Shown here: positions 25,053-32,287 of the stretch, one piece after another | Layout: each line of letters opens with the position of its first letter | How positions within the stretch are numbered: position 1 is the stretch's first letter | Origin: Streptomyces olivoverticillatus | GTDB taxonomy: Bacteria > Actinomycetota > Actinomycetes > Streptomycetales > Streptomycetaceae | Reading direction: 5' to 3' | Length of the DNA stretch: 64,000 bases | Assembly (NCBI RefSeq): GCF_014203555.1 | Contig: NZ_JACHJH010000003.1 | Location: 129,362 to 193,361 of the forward strand | Made by a program: the position numbers and the translations under genes | Notes under the pieces: generated by a model | Database searches by the model: none | What the model saw: the letters and a program-made list of their open reading frames with translations, nothing else | Told to the model about the DNA's origin: nothing

Positions 25053-25253
25053 GGCTGGCCCTTCGGTCGTGGGGTGAGTGATGACCCGACGACTCTCGCG
25101 GTGGCCGATGCACGATCGATGGATGAGTGCTAAACGCTCTCTTATACCTCTTTGAGGCCGCGTATCACCGCCCTGCCACCGCTTCTCACCCTGCCGGGCA
25201 ATACCAGCCGTGTCCCGGTGGCACCCCGCTGCTTGCCGGCCCGCCCCGCATTA

Positions 25254-26138
25254 TCAGGCCGGTGTCGGCAGCCCGATCGGGTTCGGGAAGCGGAGCGCCG
25301 GAGTGCAGGATGCGGCCAACGGGGCCAGGACGGAACGGAGTTCCTCGCGGGCGGCGAGGGCAAGACCCTCCCACGCCCGGGCCGCCGCCCGGTCGGTCAC
25401 GCGTTCCGCCTCCGCATGGACGCGGCGGCCTTCCACCGTCGCCGAGCCGTCCGGACCGAGCAGTCCACGCGCGGTCAGCCGGGCGGCCGCGGCGTCCCAC
25501 TCCTCGTCCGTCCACCCCCGGTACGGCTGGAGTTCGCTACGCGGCAGGTCGATGCCCGTCCGCAGGACGAGCGTCTCGCAGCCGTCCAGGCCCGCGGCGA
25601 CCAGGGCCGCCACATGACCGTCCCCACGGTGCTCGCGCAGCACCGTCGTCGCCTGCCACAGTGCGTCCAGCGGGTCGTCCGGCAGACCGAGATCCACGTT
25701 CGCGCCGGCCAGGACGCGCCCGCCGCAATCCAGGCCGTCCAGCACCGGGGCCAGCAGTCCGGCCGCCCGCCCGGCCTCCTTCTCCCGCCCTTCCAGCAGC
25801 CGCCGCAGCGCCGCCCTCGTCCCCGACCGCCTCAGATCCAGGGCCCGTTCGGGCGGCAGGAGCCGCCAGACCGAGGGCAGGGCGCGCGCCACCGTGGCCG
25901 GGGCGAAGGAGAAGAAGGACGCCGTGACCGGCCCGGGGCCGACGGGACCGAGCGGTGCCGCGCGCCCCGCGAAGTAGCCGCGCCACCAGCCGCGCAGCCC
26001 GGCCTCCTCGAAGGCGGCCGGCACCTCCGGAGCGAAGTACACGACGGCGTGGATCGGTTCGAACAGCCGCCAGAGCGAGCGGGCGTCCGCCGTGCCGCCG
26101 TCCGGCGTACCGTCCCCCGTCATGTCGTGGCCTGTCAT
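25254..26138 (-). CDS. SCO6745-family protein
   Basis: 294 residues. Opening blocks FEPIHAVVYFAPEVPAAFE and GWWRGYFAGRAAPLGPVG are the hallmark of the actinobacterial SCO6745 family (SalK-like), which has no proven biochemical role; a mostly helical protein with a helix-turn-helix-like C terminus (WTDEEWDAAAARLTARGLLG). The ATG at 26138 has GGAGGGG 4 bases upstream, deciding between two nearby ATGs. It lies 27 bases after ipdC on the same strand and is probably co-transcribed with the steroid operon; its contribution there is unknown. Confidence 0.8.
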   Translation of the reverse strand: MTGHDMTGDGTPDGGTADARSLWRLFEPIHAVVYFAPEVPAAFEEAGLRGWWRGYFAGRAAPLGPVGPGPVTASFFSFAPATVARALPSVWRLLPPERALDLRRSGTRAALRRLLEGREKEAGRAAGLLAPVLDGLDCGGRVLAGANVDLGLPDDPLDALWQATTVLREHRGDGHVAALVAAGLDGCETLVLRTGIDLPRSELQPYRGWTDEEWDAAAARLTARGLLGPDGSATVEGRRVHAEAERVTDRAAARAWEGLALAAREELRSVLAPLAASCTPALRFPNPIGLPTPA

Positions 26139-26165
26139 GCCGCCCCTCCGTTCCGGCCGCGTGTC

Positions 26166-27227
26166 TCACGGCCGCGGCAAGCCTCGCAGAGTCTCGTGGG
26201 CCTCCGCCAGGATCCGCTCGACGAGCTGGGCGACGGTCGGCAGGTCCTCGATGACCCCGGCGACCTGCCCGGCCGGCATCACCCCGAGGTCCGTGCGGCC
26301 CTCCACCATTGCGGCCCGCAGCAGCATCGGCGTGTTCGCGGCCAGCAGCACCTGGCCCCAGCCGAGCTCCTTGCCGTGCTTCAGCGCCAGCCCGTCGCGC
26401 AGCATCCTCTGCCAGCTCAGCCCGGACAACCGGCGGAAGGCGGCGGCCCGCACCAGCGCCCGGACGAGCGTGCCCGCGCGGCCGGCCCCTTCGAGAGTGG
26501 TGACGAACGGGGTGCGCAGCACCCGGTGGGGGAGGCCGTCGACCTTGGTGGTGACGGTGACGTCGTGCACGCCGGCGCCGAGGTAGGCGGCCTTCACCGG
26601 ACCGGGGACCGTGCTGTCCGCGGTCAGCAGGAAGCGGGTGCCCATGGCGATGCCGGCCGCCCCGTAGGCCAGCGCGGCGACCAGACCGCGCCCGTCGTGG
26701 AAGCCGCCCGCCGCGATCACGGGGATGTCGACCGCGTCGACCACCTGCGGCAGCAGCACGCCGGTGGCCACCGGACCGGTGTGTCCGCCGCCCTCGGAGC
26801 CCTGCACCACGACCGCGTCCGCGCCCCACGCCGCGACCTTTTCCGCGTGCCGCCGCGCCCCGACCGACGGGATCACCACGACGCCCGCATCCTTGAGCCG
26901 GGCGATCAGCTCCGGCGACGGGGCCAGTGCGAAGGAGGCGACCTTCACCCCCTCCTCGACGATGACGTCGACGCGCTCCGCCGCGTCCCTCGCGTCGGCG
27001 CGCAGATTCACCCCGAACGGCCGGTCCGTACGGGAGCGCACCTCCCGGACCGCCTCCCGCAGCCGCGCGGTCGTCATGGTCGCCGAGCCGAGGATGCCCA
27101 GCGCACCGGCCTCCGCCGAGGCGGCCACCAGTCGGGGACCCGACACCCAGCCCATGCCGGTCTGCACGACCGGATGCCGGACGCCGACCAGCCGGGTGAG
27201 GGCCGTGGGCAGGGTGGGGCCGCTCAT
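26166..27227 (-). CDS. ipdC: Flavin reductase IpdC-like (nitronate monooxygenase family)
   Basis: 353 residues. FMN-dependent TIM barrel of the 2-nitropropane dioxygenase / nitronate monooxygenase family: HPVVQTGMGWVSGPRLVAA, PFGVNL, and the family's GSEGGGHTG motif followed by IPVIAAGGFHDGRGL. In Mycobacterium the homologue IpdC (Rv3553 type) reduces the ring-D/C intermediate before IpdAB hydrolysis. Order ipdC-ipdB-ipdA-echA20 with two divergent SDRs reproduces that locus. The ATG overlaps the ipdB stop by 4 bases. Family certain; the steroid role rests on synteny. Confidence 0.87.
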   Translation of the reverse strand: MSGPTLPTALTRLVGVRHPVVQTGMGWVSGPRLVAASAEAGALGILGSATMTTARLREAVREVRSRTDRPFGVNLRADARDAAERVDVIVEEGVKVASFALAPSPELIARLKDAGVVVIPSVGARRHAEKVAAWGADAVVVQGSEGGGHTGPVATGVLLPQVVDAVDIPVIAAGGFHDGRGLVAALAYGAAGIAMGTRFLLTADSTVPGPVKAAYLGAGVHDVTVTTKVDGLPHRVLRTPFVTTLEGAGRAGTLVRALVRAAAFRRLSGLSWQRMLRDGLALKHGKELGWGQVLLAANTPMLLRAAMVEGRTDLGVMPAGQVAGVIEDLPTVAQLVERILAEAHETLRGLPRP

Positions 27228-27982
27228 CGGCGCACCTCGCGCTCGCGCAGCCCGGCCGGGTCCAGCACCTCGCGGATCAGGCGCAGTTCGGCGGCCGTCG
27301 GCGTCCGGGTGCACGGGGTGCCGTCGGGCACGGGAAGGGCGAAGCCGGTGGCCGCCTGCAACTGCCCGGCGGTGACGCCCGGGTGCAGGGACCGTACGCG
27401 CAGGGTGCGGCCGGGCGTCTCGAAATCCAGGACGGCCAGGTCGGTGACCACGCACCGGATGCCGTGGAAGCGGGCCGCCGACGGCCCGGCGGCCCCCGCC
27501 CGGTCGTATCCGACGCCGCACACCATGTCGACCCGCTCGACCAGGACCCGAGGCGAGTGCCGGGGGATCCAGTAACTGACGGGGTGATTGAGCGTGTTGA
27601 CCGGCGCGCCGCGCACGCCCAGCAGCTGCCGGGAGGGCCGCTTCCAGTCGCCGATGCAGCTGATGTTCTGGTTGCCATGGCGGTCGAGCTGGCTCGCGCC
27701 CATCATCACGTGCCGCTTGCCGCCGCTGACCAGGGCCAGGTGCCTGCGGAAGGGCAGCCACCCCTCCACTACTTGGGCCTTTGCGCCCAGCGCGGGCACG
27801 TCTGCGGTCAGCAGCGCCTCGCCGTCCGTCAGCAGCAGATCCGGCGCGAAGGTGAGCTTCGCCAGCCGGGCGCCCAGGGTCGGCACCACGCCCATCGGGC
27901 TCGCCAGGATCTCCCCGTCGCCGCGCCAGGCCTCGGCGCACGCGACGACACACTGCTCGGCCCTGCTCACGCCGCTGCTCAT
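27224..27982 (-). CDS. ipdB: COCHEA-CoA hydrolase beta subunit IpdB-like
   Basis: 252 residues. Family I CoA-transferase fold: GEILASPMGVVPTLGARLAKL at the N terminus and GGKRHVMMGASQLDRHGNQN in the middle, as in IpdB. The typical CoA-transferase catalytic Glu is not evident, consistent with IpdAB acting as a ring-opening hydrolase instead of a transferase. It pairs with ipdA, whose stop overlaps its ATG by 4 bases. Together they open the last (C) ring of steroid-derived CoA thioesters. Confidence 0.88.
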   Translation of the reverse strand: MSSGVSRAEQCVVACAEAWRGDGEILASPMGVVPTLGARLAKLTFAPDLLLTDGEALLTADVPALGAKAQVVEGWLPFRRHLALVSGGKRHVMMGASQLDRHGNQNISCIGDWKRPSRQLLGVRGAPVNTLNHPVSYWIPRHSPRVLVERVDMVCGVGYDRAGAAGPSAARFHGIRCVVTDLAVLDFETPGRTLRVRSLHPGVTAGQLQAATGFALPVPDGTPCTRTPTAAELRLIREVLDPAGLREREVRR

Positions 27983-28848
27983 GCGCCCTCCCCGGCGAAC
28001 TCCCGGACCGCGGCCCGGTAGGCGTCCTCGTCGCCCGACAGGAAGCGCCCGCAGAACGCCGCCCAGGCCGCCGGGTCGGCCGCGGTCTTGGCGTAGGCCG
28101 CCTGGAAGGCCTCGTCGCGCTCGTAGTCCGGCACGCAGGACGTGAAGTGCGCGCCGCCCGGCGCCTCGATCACCCCGGTCACGCAGTGCCGTTGGACGAG
28201 CAGCGTCTGCGGCCCGCCCGCGGCTGCGAACTCCTCGCCGTCCACGATCCGTTCGCAGGAGACGTAGGCCTCGCGCGCCGCCTCGCAAAAGAGGTCGTCG
28301 AAGTACGGATCCGGTCCCAGGTACTGGGCGTTGCCCCGCACGTCCGCGCGGTTGAGGTGGACAAGCGCGGCGTCCAGGGCGAGGGCCGGTACGGCCGCCA
28401 GCTCCTCGCCGTCCGCGTACGGCGAGGTCACCGTGCGCAGCGAGGGGTCGGTCTGCATCACGTCCGAGCCGAGCCCGGCCCGCAGCGGCAGGAAGGGCAG
28501 CCGGTGGGCGGCGGCGGTCAGCCCCCACATCACCATCGCCTCATCCCATTCGGTCAGTTCGATCGCACCGCTCTCCCGGGCGGCGCGGAAGTGCGGTTCG
28601 AGGGGGATGGAATCGAGGGTGGCGAAGGCCGTCACGAGCCTGCGGATCTTTCCCGCGGCGGCCAGCAGGCCCACGTCGGGGCCGCCGTAGGAGACCACGG
28701 TCAGATCGGTGAGGTCCGAGCGGAGGACGGCCCGGACCAGGGCCATCGGCTTGCGCCGGGAGCCCCAGCCGCCGATGCCGACGGTCATGCCGCTGCGGAG
28801 CCGGGCGACGGCCTCGTCGGCGGTCATCTGTTTGTCCGCGCCGGTCAC
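27979..28848 (-). CDS. ipdA: COCHEA-CoA hydrolase alpha subunit IpdA-like
   Basis: 289 residues. N-terminal SGMTVGIGGWGSRRKPMALVRAV with the glycine-rich CoA-binding turn, then LTVVSYGGPDVGLLAAAGK and a GAIELTEWDE segment, whose acidic residues are in the region that carries the IpdA active-site Glu. The length matches mycobacterial IpdA (about 292). Its ATG-type start overlaps the echA20 stop by 4 bases and its own stop overlaps ipdB. Function assigned from family plus conserved gene order. Confidence 0.88.
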   Translation of the reverse strand: MTGADKQMTADEAVARLRSGMTVGIGGWGSRRKPMALVRAVLRSDLTDLTVVSYGGPDVGLLAAAGKIRRLVTAFATLDSIPLEPHFRAARESGAIELTEWDEAMVMWGLTAAAHRLPFLPLRAGLGSDVMQTDPSLRTVTSPYADGEELAAVPALALDAALVHLNRADVRGNAQYLGPDPYFDDLFCEAAREAYVSCERIVDGEEFAAAGGPQTLLVQRHCVTGVIEAPGGAHFTSCVPDYERDEAFQAAYAKTAADPAAWAAFCGRFLSGDEDAYRAAVREFAGEGA

Positions 28849-29606
28849 GGCCGCTCCTTTCCGGTGCGCCGGGAGACGAAGGCGTCGCGGTGCCGGTCCC
28901 CGGCGCCGGCCAGGGTCGCCTCGTAGGTGAAGCCCTGCTCGAAGCGGTAGCTGCGGCGGACGTCGACGGGGTCGATGCCGTTGAGCGCGGCCTTGGCCAG
29001 GCGCAGCAGCGTGCCGTCCTTGGCGGCGATCTCCCCGGCCGCCTCCAGGGCCGTGGCGGCCAGCCGGTCGCGCGGCACCACGCGCCAGACGGAACCGTGC
29101 CGGTGCAGCTCCTGCGCGGTGACCGTGCCCGAGGTGTAGAACAGGATCCGCATCAGGTGCTGGGGGACCAGCCGGGCGAGGTGGGTGGCGGCGCCGAGGG
29201 CGCCGCGGTCGAGCTCGGGCAGGCCGAAGACGGCGTCGTCGGCGGCGACGACGGCATCGGCGTTGCCGGCGAGGCCGACGCCGCCGCCGAGGCAGAAGCC
29301 CTGGACGGCGGCCACCACCGGCACCTGGCAGTCGTAGACGGCGGAAAAGGCCGCGGCGCAGCCTTGGTTGACGTCGAGCAGGGCCCGGTGGCCGGGTGTG
29401 CGCTGCAACTCCTTGATGTCGACGCCCGCATTGAAGCCCCGCCCGGCGGCGGCGAGGACGACGCAGTTGACCGAGGGGTCGGCGCCCGCGGCCCGTACCG
29501 CTTCGGCGAGGTCGTACCAGCCTTGTGCGGGAAGGGCGTTGACGGGCGGGTAGTCGACGGTGACGACGGCGATGCCCGGTTCGGGGCGTGCGGTGGAGAT
29601 GCCCAT
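28845..29606 (-). CDS. echA20: Crotonase-family hydrolase EchA20-like
   Basis: 253 residues. Crotonase fold with VVTVDYPPVNALPAQGW, GRGFNAGVDIKELQ and AVQGFCLGGGVGLAGNADAVVA; the usual GGxEL Glu is absent, but the FGLPELDRG acidic residues are present, as in crotonases that hydrolyse C-C bonds. In Mycobacterium, EchA20 opens ring D by hydrolysing the dioxo-indene CoA ester just before IpdC/IpdAB act. First gene of the minus-strand operon echA20-ipdA-ipdB-ipdC, starting 14 bases from the KstR2-type palindrome at 29620. Confidence 0.86.
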   Translation of the reverse strand: MGISTARPEPGIAVVTVDYPPVNALPAQGWYDLAEAVRAAGADPSVNCVVLAAAGRGFNAGVDIKELQRTPGHRALLDVNQGCAAAFSAVYDCQVPVVAAVQGFCLGGGVGLAGNADAVVAADDAVFGLPELDRGALGAATHLARLVPQHLMRILFYTSGTVTAQELHRHGSVWRVVPRDRLAATALEAAGEIAAKDGTLLRLAKAALNGIDPVDVRRSYRFEQGFTYEATLAGAGDRHRDAFVSRRTGKERP

Positions 29607-29619
29607 CAGCTACCTTTCC

Positions 29620-29633
29620 ACCAAACGTTTGTT
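29620..29633. promoter_or_regulatory. KstR2-type operator, site 2
   Basis: ACCAAACGTTTGTT has a perfect 10-base core CAAACGTTTG and lies in the 72-base divergent promoter between echA20 and the SDR pair. Read on the other strand, it matches site 1 (18436-18449) in arms and flanks (CCTAACAA...TTTGGT...GG). This places all four operons of the locus under one repressor. Confidence 0.75.
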
Positions 29634-29678
29634 AGGTATCGACCGTAGCAGCGGGCACGCCGTCGCGGGAGGTGGGGA

Positions 29679-30461
29679 ATGGGCAGCGAATCCGGCCTGA
29701 CGGGCCGCCTCGCCGTCGTCACCGGCGGCACGCGGGGCGTGGGCGCGGGCATCGCCCGGGCGTTCCTGCGGGCAGGCGCCGAGGTCGTCGTCTGCGCGCG
29801 CCGCCCACCGGACGCGCCGGTCGCGGCAGCCGGCCGCCCCGCTCGCTTCCTCCCCGCCGACCTGCGCGAACAGGCCGCCGTGGACGCCCTCTTCGAGAGC
29901 GTGCGCGCCGCACACGGCCGACTGGACGTGCTGGTGAACAACGCGGGCGGCACGCCCTTCCTGCCCCTGGCCGAGGGGGAAGCCGCACGCCACGCCCGCG
30001 TCCTCGCGCTCAACCTCCTCGCGCCGCTGTCCGCTTCGCTCGCCGCCCACCGCATCATGCGCACCCAGCCCTCCGGCGGCTGCATCGTCATGGTCGGCAG
30101 CGTCAGCGGCACCCGCGCCTCGCCGGGCACCGCCGCCTACGGCGCGGCCAAGGCGGGGCTGGAGAACCTCGCCCGCACCATGGCCGTCGAATGGGCCCCG
30201 GCGGTCCGCGTCAACACCCTCGTCCTCGGCATGGTGCGCACCGAGTCCGCGCACCTGCACTACGGCGACGAGGACGGCGTCGCCGCCGTCGCCCGGACCG
30301 TGCCGGCGGGGCGGCTGGCCGAGCCGTACGAGGTCGGCGAGGCCGCCGTCTTCCTCGCCTCCGACCGCGCCGCCTACATCACGGGGGCGAGCCTGCTCGT
30401 GCACGGCGGCGGCGAGCGGCCCGCATTCCTGGACGCATCCAACGCGAGAGAGGAGCGGTGA
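29679..30461 (+). CDS. Short-chain dehydrogenase (Rv3549c-like)
   Basis: 260 residues. SDR motifs: VVTGGTRGVGAGIA cofactor site, LVNNAGG, Ser in MVGSVSG, and AAYGAAKAG (YxxxK). It follows a strong ribosome site (GGAGG) and is divergent from echA20 with the KstR2-type operator between. The same arrangement of two SDRs opposite echA20-ipdABC exists in Mycobacterium (Rv3548c/Rv3549c). It probably oxidises or reduces a steroid ring-derived CoA intermediate or side-chain hydroxyl; the substrate is not known. One base separates its stop from the next start. Confidence 0.84.
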   Translation: MGSESGLTGRLAVVTGGTRGVGAGIARAFLRAGAEVVVCARRPPDAPVAAAGRPARFLPADLREQAAVDALFESVRAAHGRLDVLVNNAGGTPFLPLAEGEAARHARVLALNLLAPLSASLAAHRIMRTQPSGGCIVMVGSVSGTRASPGTAAYGAAKAGLENLARTMAVEWAPAVRVNTLVLGMVRTESAHLHYGDEDGVAAVARTVPAGRLAEPYEVGEAAVFLASDRAAYITGASLLVHGGGERPAFLDASNAREER

Positions 30462-30462
30462 C

Positions 30463-31374
30463 ATGAGCGGAATCTGCAGCGGACGCGTCGCCGTCGTCAC
30501 CGGCGCGGGCCGGGGCCTGGGCCGGGCGCACGCAATGGCCCTCGCGGCCGAAGGCGCCGCGGTCGTCGTCAACGACCTGGGGGCCGGGCCCGGCGGGGAA
30601 GGCCACTCGGCGTCCCCGGCCGAGCGGGTCGCCGAGGAGATCCGCGCCCGCGGCGGCCGGGCCGTCGCGCACGGCGGCGACATCGCCACCGCCGAGGGCG
30701 CCGCCTCCCTGACGGCCCTCGCCCTGGAGACCTACGGGCGGCTGGACGCGCTCGTCAACAACGCCGGGTTCCTGCGCGACCGCATGCTCGTCAACCTCGG
30801 CGAGGACGACTGGGACGCGGTCGTCCACGTCCACCTCAAGGGGCACTTCCTGCCGCTCAAGCACGCCGCCGCGCACTGGCGGGCGGAGGCCAAGGCGGGC
30901 CGCACCCCCCAGGCGCGGGTGGTCAACACCACCTCCGGCGCCGGGCTGCTGGGCAGCGTCGGCCAGGGCAACTACGCGGCGGCCAAGGCCGGGATCGTCG
31001 GCCTGACGCTGGTGGCCGCCGCCGAACTCGGCCGCTACGGCGTCTGCGTCAACGCCATCGCCCCCGCGGCCCGCACCCGGATGACCGAGACCACCTTCCC
31101 CGAGGCGATGGCCGCCCCGCGGGACGGCACCTTCGACGCGATGTCCCCGGCCAACGTCTCCCCGCTCGTCGCCTGGCTGGCCTCCGCCGGCTCCGACGGC
31201 GTTACGGGCCATGTCTTCGAGACGGAAGCGGGCCGCATCACCGTCATGGAGGGCTGGCACCCCGGCCCCACGGCGGACCGCGGTGACCGCTGGACCCCGG
31301 CGGAAGCAGGCGAAGCGGTCCGCGGCCTCCTGGCGGGGGCGAGGCCGCCGCGACCGGTGTACGGGGCGGGGTGA
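30463..31374 (+). CDS. Short-chain dehydrogenase (Rv3548c / HSD4-like)
   Basis: 303 residues, longer than most SDRs because of a C-terminal extension after the Rossmann domain, as in the SDR part of 17-beta-HSD type 4 proteins. VVTGAGRGLGRAHA cofactor site, NNAGFLRDRML, Ser in NTTSGAG and GNYAAAKAG (YxxxK). The NDLGAG segment after the second strand suggests NAD preference (acidic residue). Co-transcribed with the previous SDR. Likely a 3-hydroxyacyl-CoA dehydrogenase acting on steroid-derived CoA esters, by family and context. Confidence 0.85.
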   Translation: MSGICSGRVAVVTGAGRGLGRAHAMALAAEGAAVVVNDLGAGPGGEGHSASPAERVAEEIRARGGRAVAHGGDIATAEGAASLTALALETYGRLDALVNNAGFLRDRMLVNLGEDDWDAVVHVHLKGHFLPLKHAAAHWRAEAKAGRTPQARVVNTTSGAGLLGSVGQGNYAAAKAGIVGLTLVAAAELGRYGVCVNAIAPAARTRMTETTFPEAMAAPRDGTFDAMSPANVSPLVAWLASAGSDGVTGHVFETEAGRITVMEGWHPGPTADRGDRWTPAEAGEAVRGLLAGARPPRPVYGAG

Positions 31375-31390
31375 CGCCCCCACTCGCCCC

Positions 31391-32287
31391 TCAGGACACC
31401 ACGTCCTTCCCCCGGAAGTGCCGGAATGCGCAGGCGGAGAGCACCAGTGCATATCCCACCGACACCGCCGTGCCCTTCACCATCCCGCTCCACTCCGCAT
31501 GCGGCTGCAGCGCATCCGCCCATGCGTACTGCCAGTGCGCGGGCAGCACCTCCCGCCAATGTCCCAGCGCCGTCACCGCGTCCAGCACATTGCCGACGAT
31601 GGTCAGCCCCATCGCACCGCCCACCGCCCCCAGCGGCGCATCGGTGACCGTCGACAGCCAGAACGCCAGCGCGGCCGTCACCAGCTGGCCCACGAAGACA
31701 TAGGCGACGACGACTGCCAGCCGCCAGGTGGCCGTCCCCGCATCCAGCGCCCCCCCGGTGGGAATCCGCAGCGGCCCCCACCCATAGGCGGCCGTGCCCG
31801 CCGCGAGCGCCACCAGCGGCAGCAGCACCATCGCGGCCGCGCTGAACCCCAGTGCCACCGCCAGCTTGCTCAGCAACAGCCGGGAGCGCGGCACCGGGGC
31901 CGCCAGCAGATAGCGCAGCGACGACCAGCTCGCCTCCGACGCCACCGCATCCCCGCAGAACAGCGCCACCGGCACCACCAGCAGGAAGCCCGCCGAGACG
32001 AACAGGGCCGTGGCCGCGAAGTTCACCCCCGAGGCGGTGGCGGTGTCCATCAGGCTCACCCGCCCGTCCCGGCCGCCGCGGTCCCCGCCGATGGCGAAGG
32101 CCGCGATCAGCACGAACGGCAGCGCCGCCAGCACCGCCCCGACCACGAGCGTGCGCCGGCGCCGCAACTGCCGCGCCGCCTCCACCCGCAGCGGCAGGGT
32201 GCGCCGCGCCCGGTAGCCCTCCGCGGATCCGTCTGCGGATGCGGATGCGGATGCCGGTACCGGCGCGGAATTCAGCGCGGTCTTCAT
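31391..32287 (-). CDS. ABC-2 type transporter permease
   Basis: 298 residues. A cytoplasmic N terminus rich in Ala/Ser precedes about six hydrophobic segments (LVVGAVLAALPFVLIAAF, ALFVSAGFLLVVPVALFCG, and four further ones to the C terminus). ASEASWSSLRYLLAAPVPRSRLLLSKL is the typical ABC-2 intracellular loop. It pairs with the upstream gene, whose C-terminal half is the matching ATPase; their coding regions overlap by 4 bases. The substrate may be a peptide or lipid exported or handled by the fused hydrolase, but nothing proves it. Confidence 0.85.
   Translation of the reverse strand: MKTALNSAPVPASASASADGSAEGYRARRTLPLRVEAARQLRRRRTLVVGAVLAALPFVLIAAFAIGGDRGGRDGRVSLMDTATASGVNFAATALFVSAGFLLVVPVALFCGDAVASEASWSSLRYLLAAPVPRSRLLLSKLAVALGFSAAAMVLLPLVALAAGTAAYGWGPLRIPTGGALDAGTATWRLAVVVAYVFVGQLVTAALAFWLSTVTDAPLGAVGGAMGLTIVGNVLDAVTALGHWREVLPAHWQYAWADALQPHAEWSGMVKGTAVSVGYALVLSACAFRHFRGKDVVS

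Noticed and set aside
25125..25133. GAGTGCTAA, a CIRCE (HrcA) half-site upstream of the lectin gene
   Set aside because: The matching TTAGCACTC arm is absent at the required 9-base spacing, so it is probably chance.
25053..25253. A promoter or terminator in the 201-base gap between the lectin and SCO6745 genes
   Set aside because: The gap has AT-richer bases (TATACC near 25142) but no clear paired hexamers or hairpin; nothing specific can be supported.
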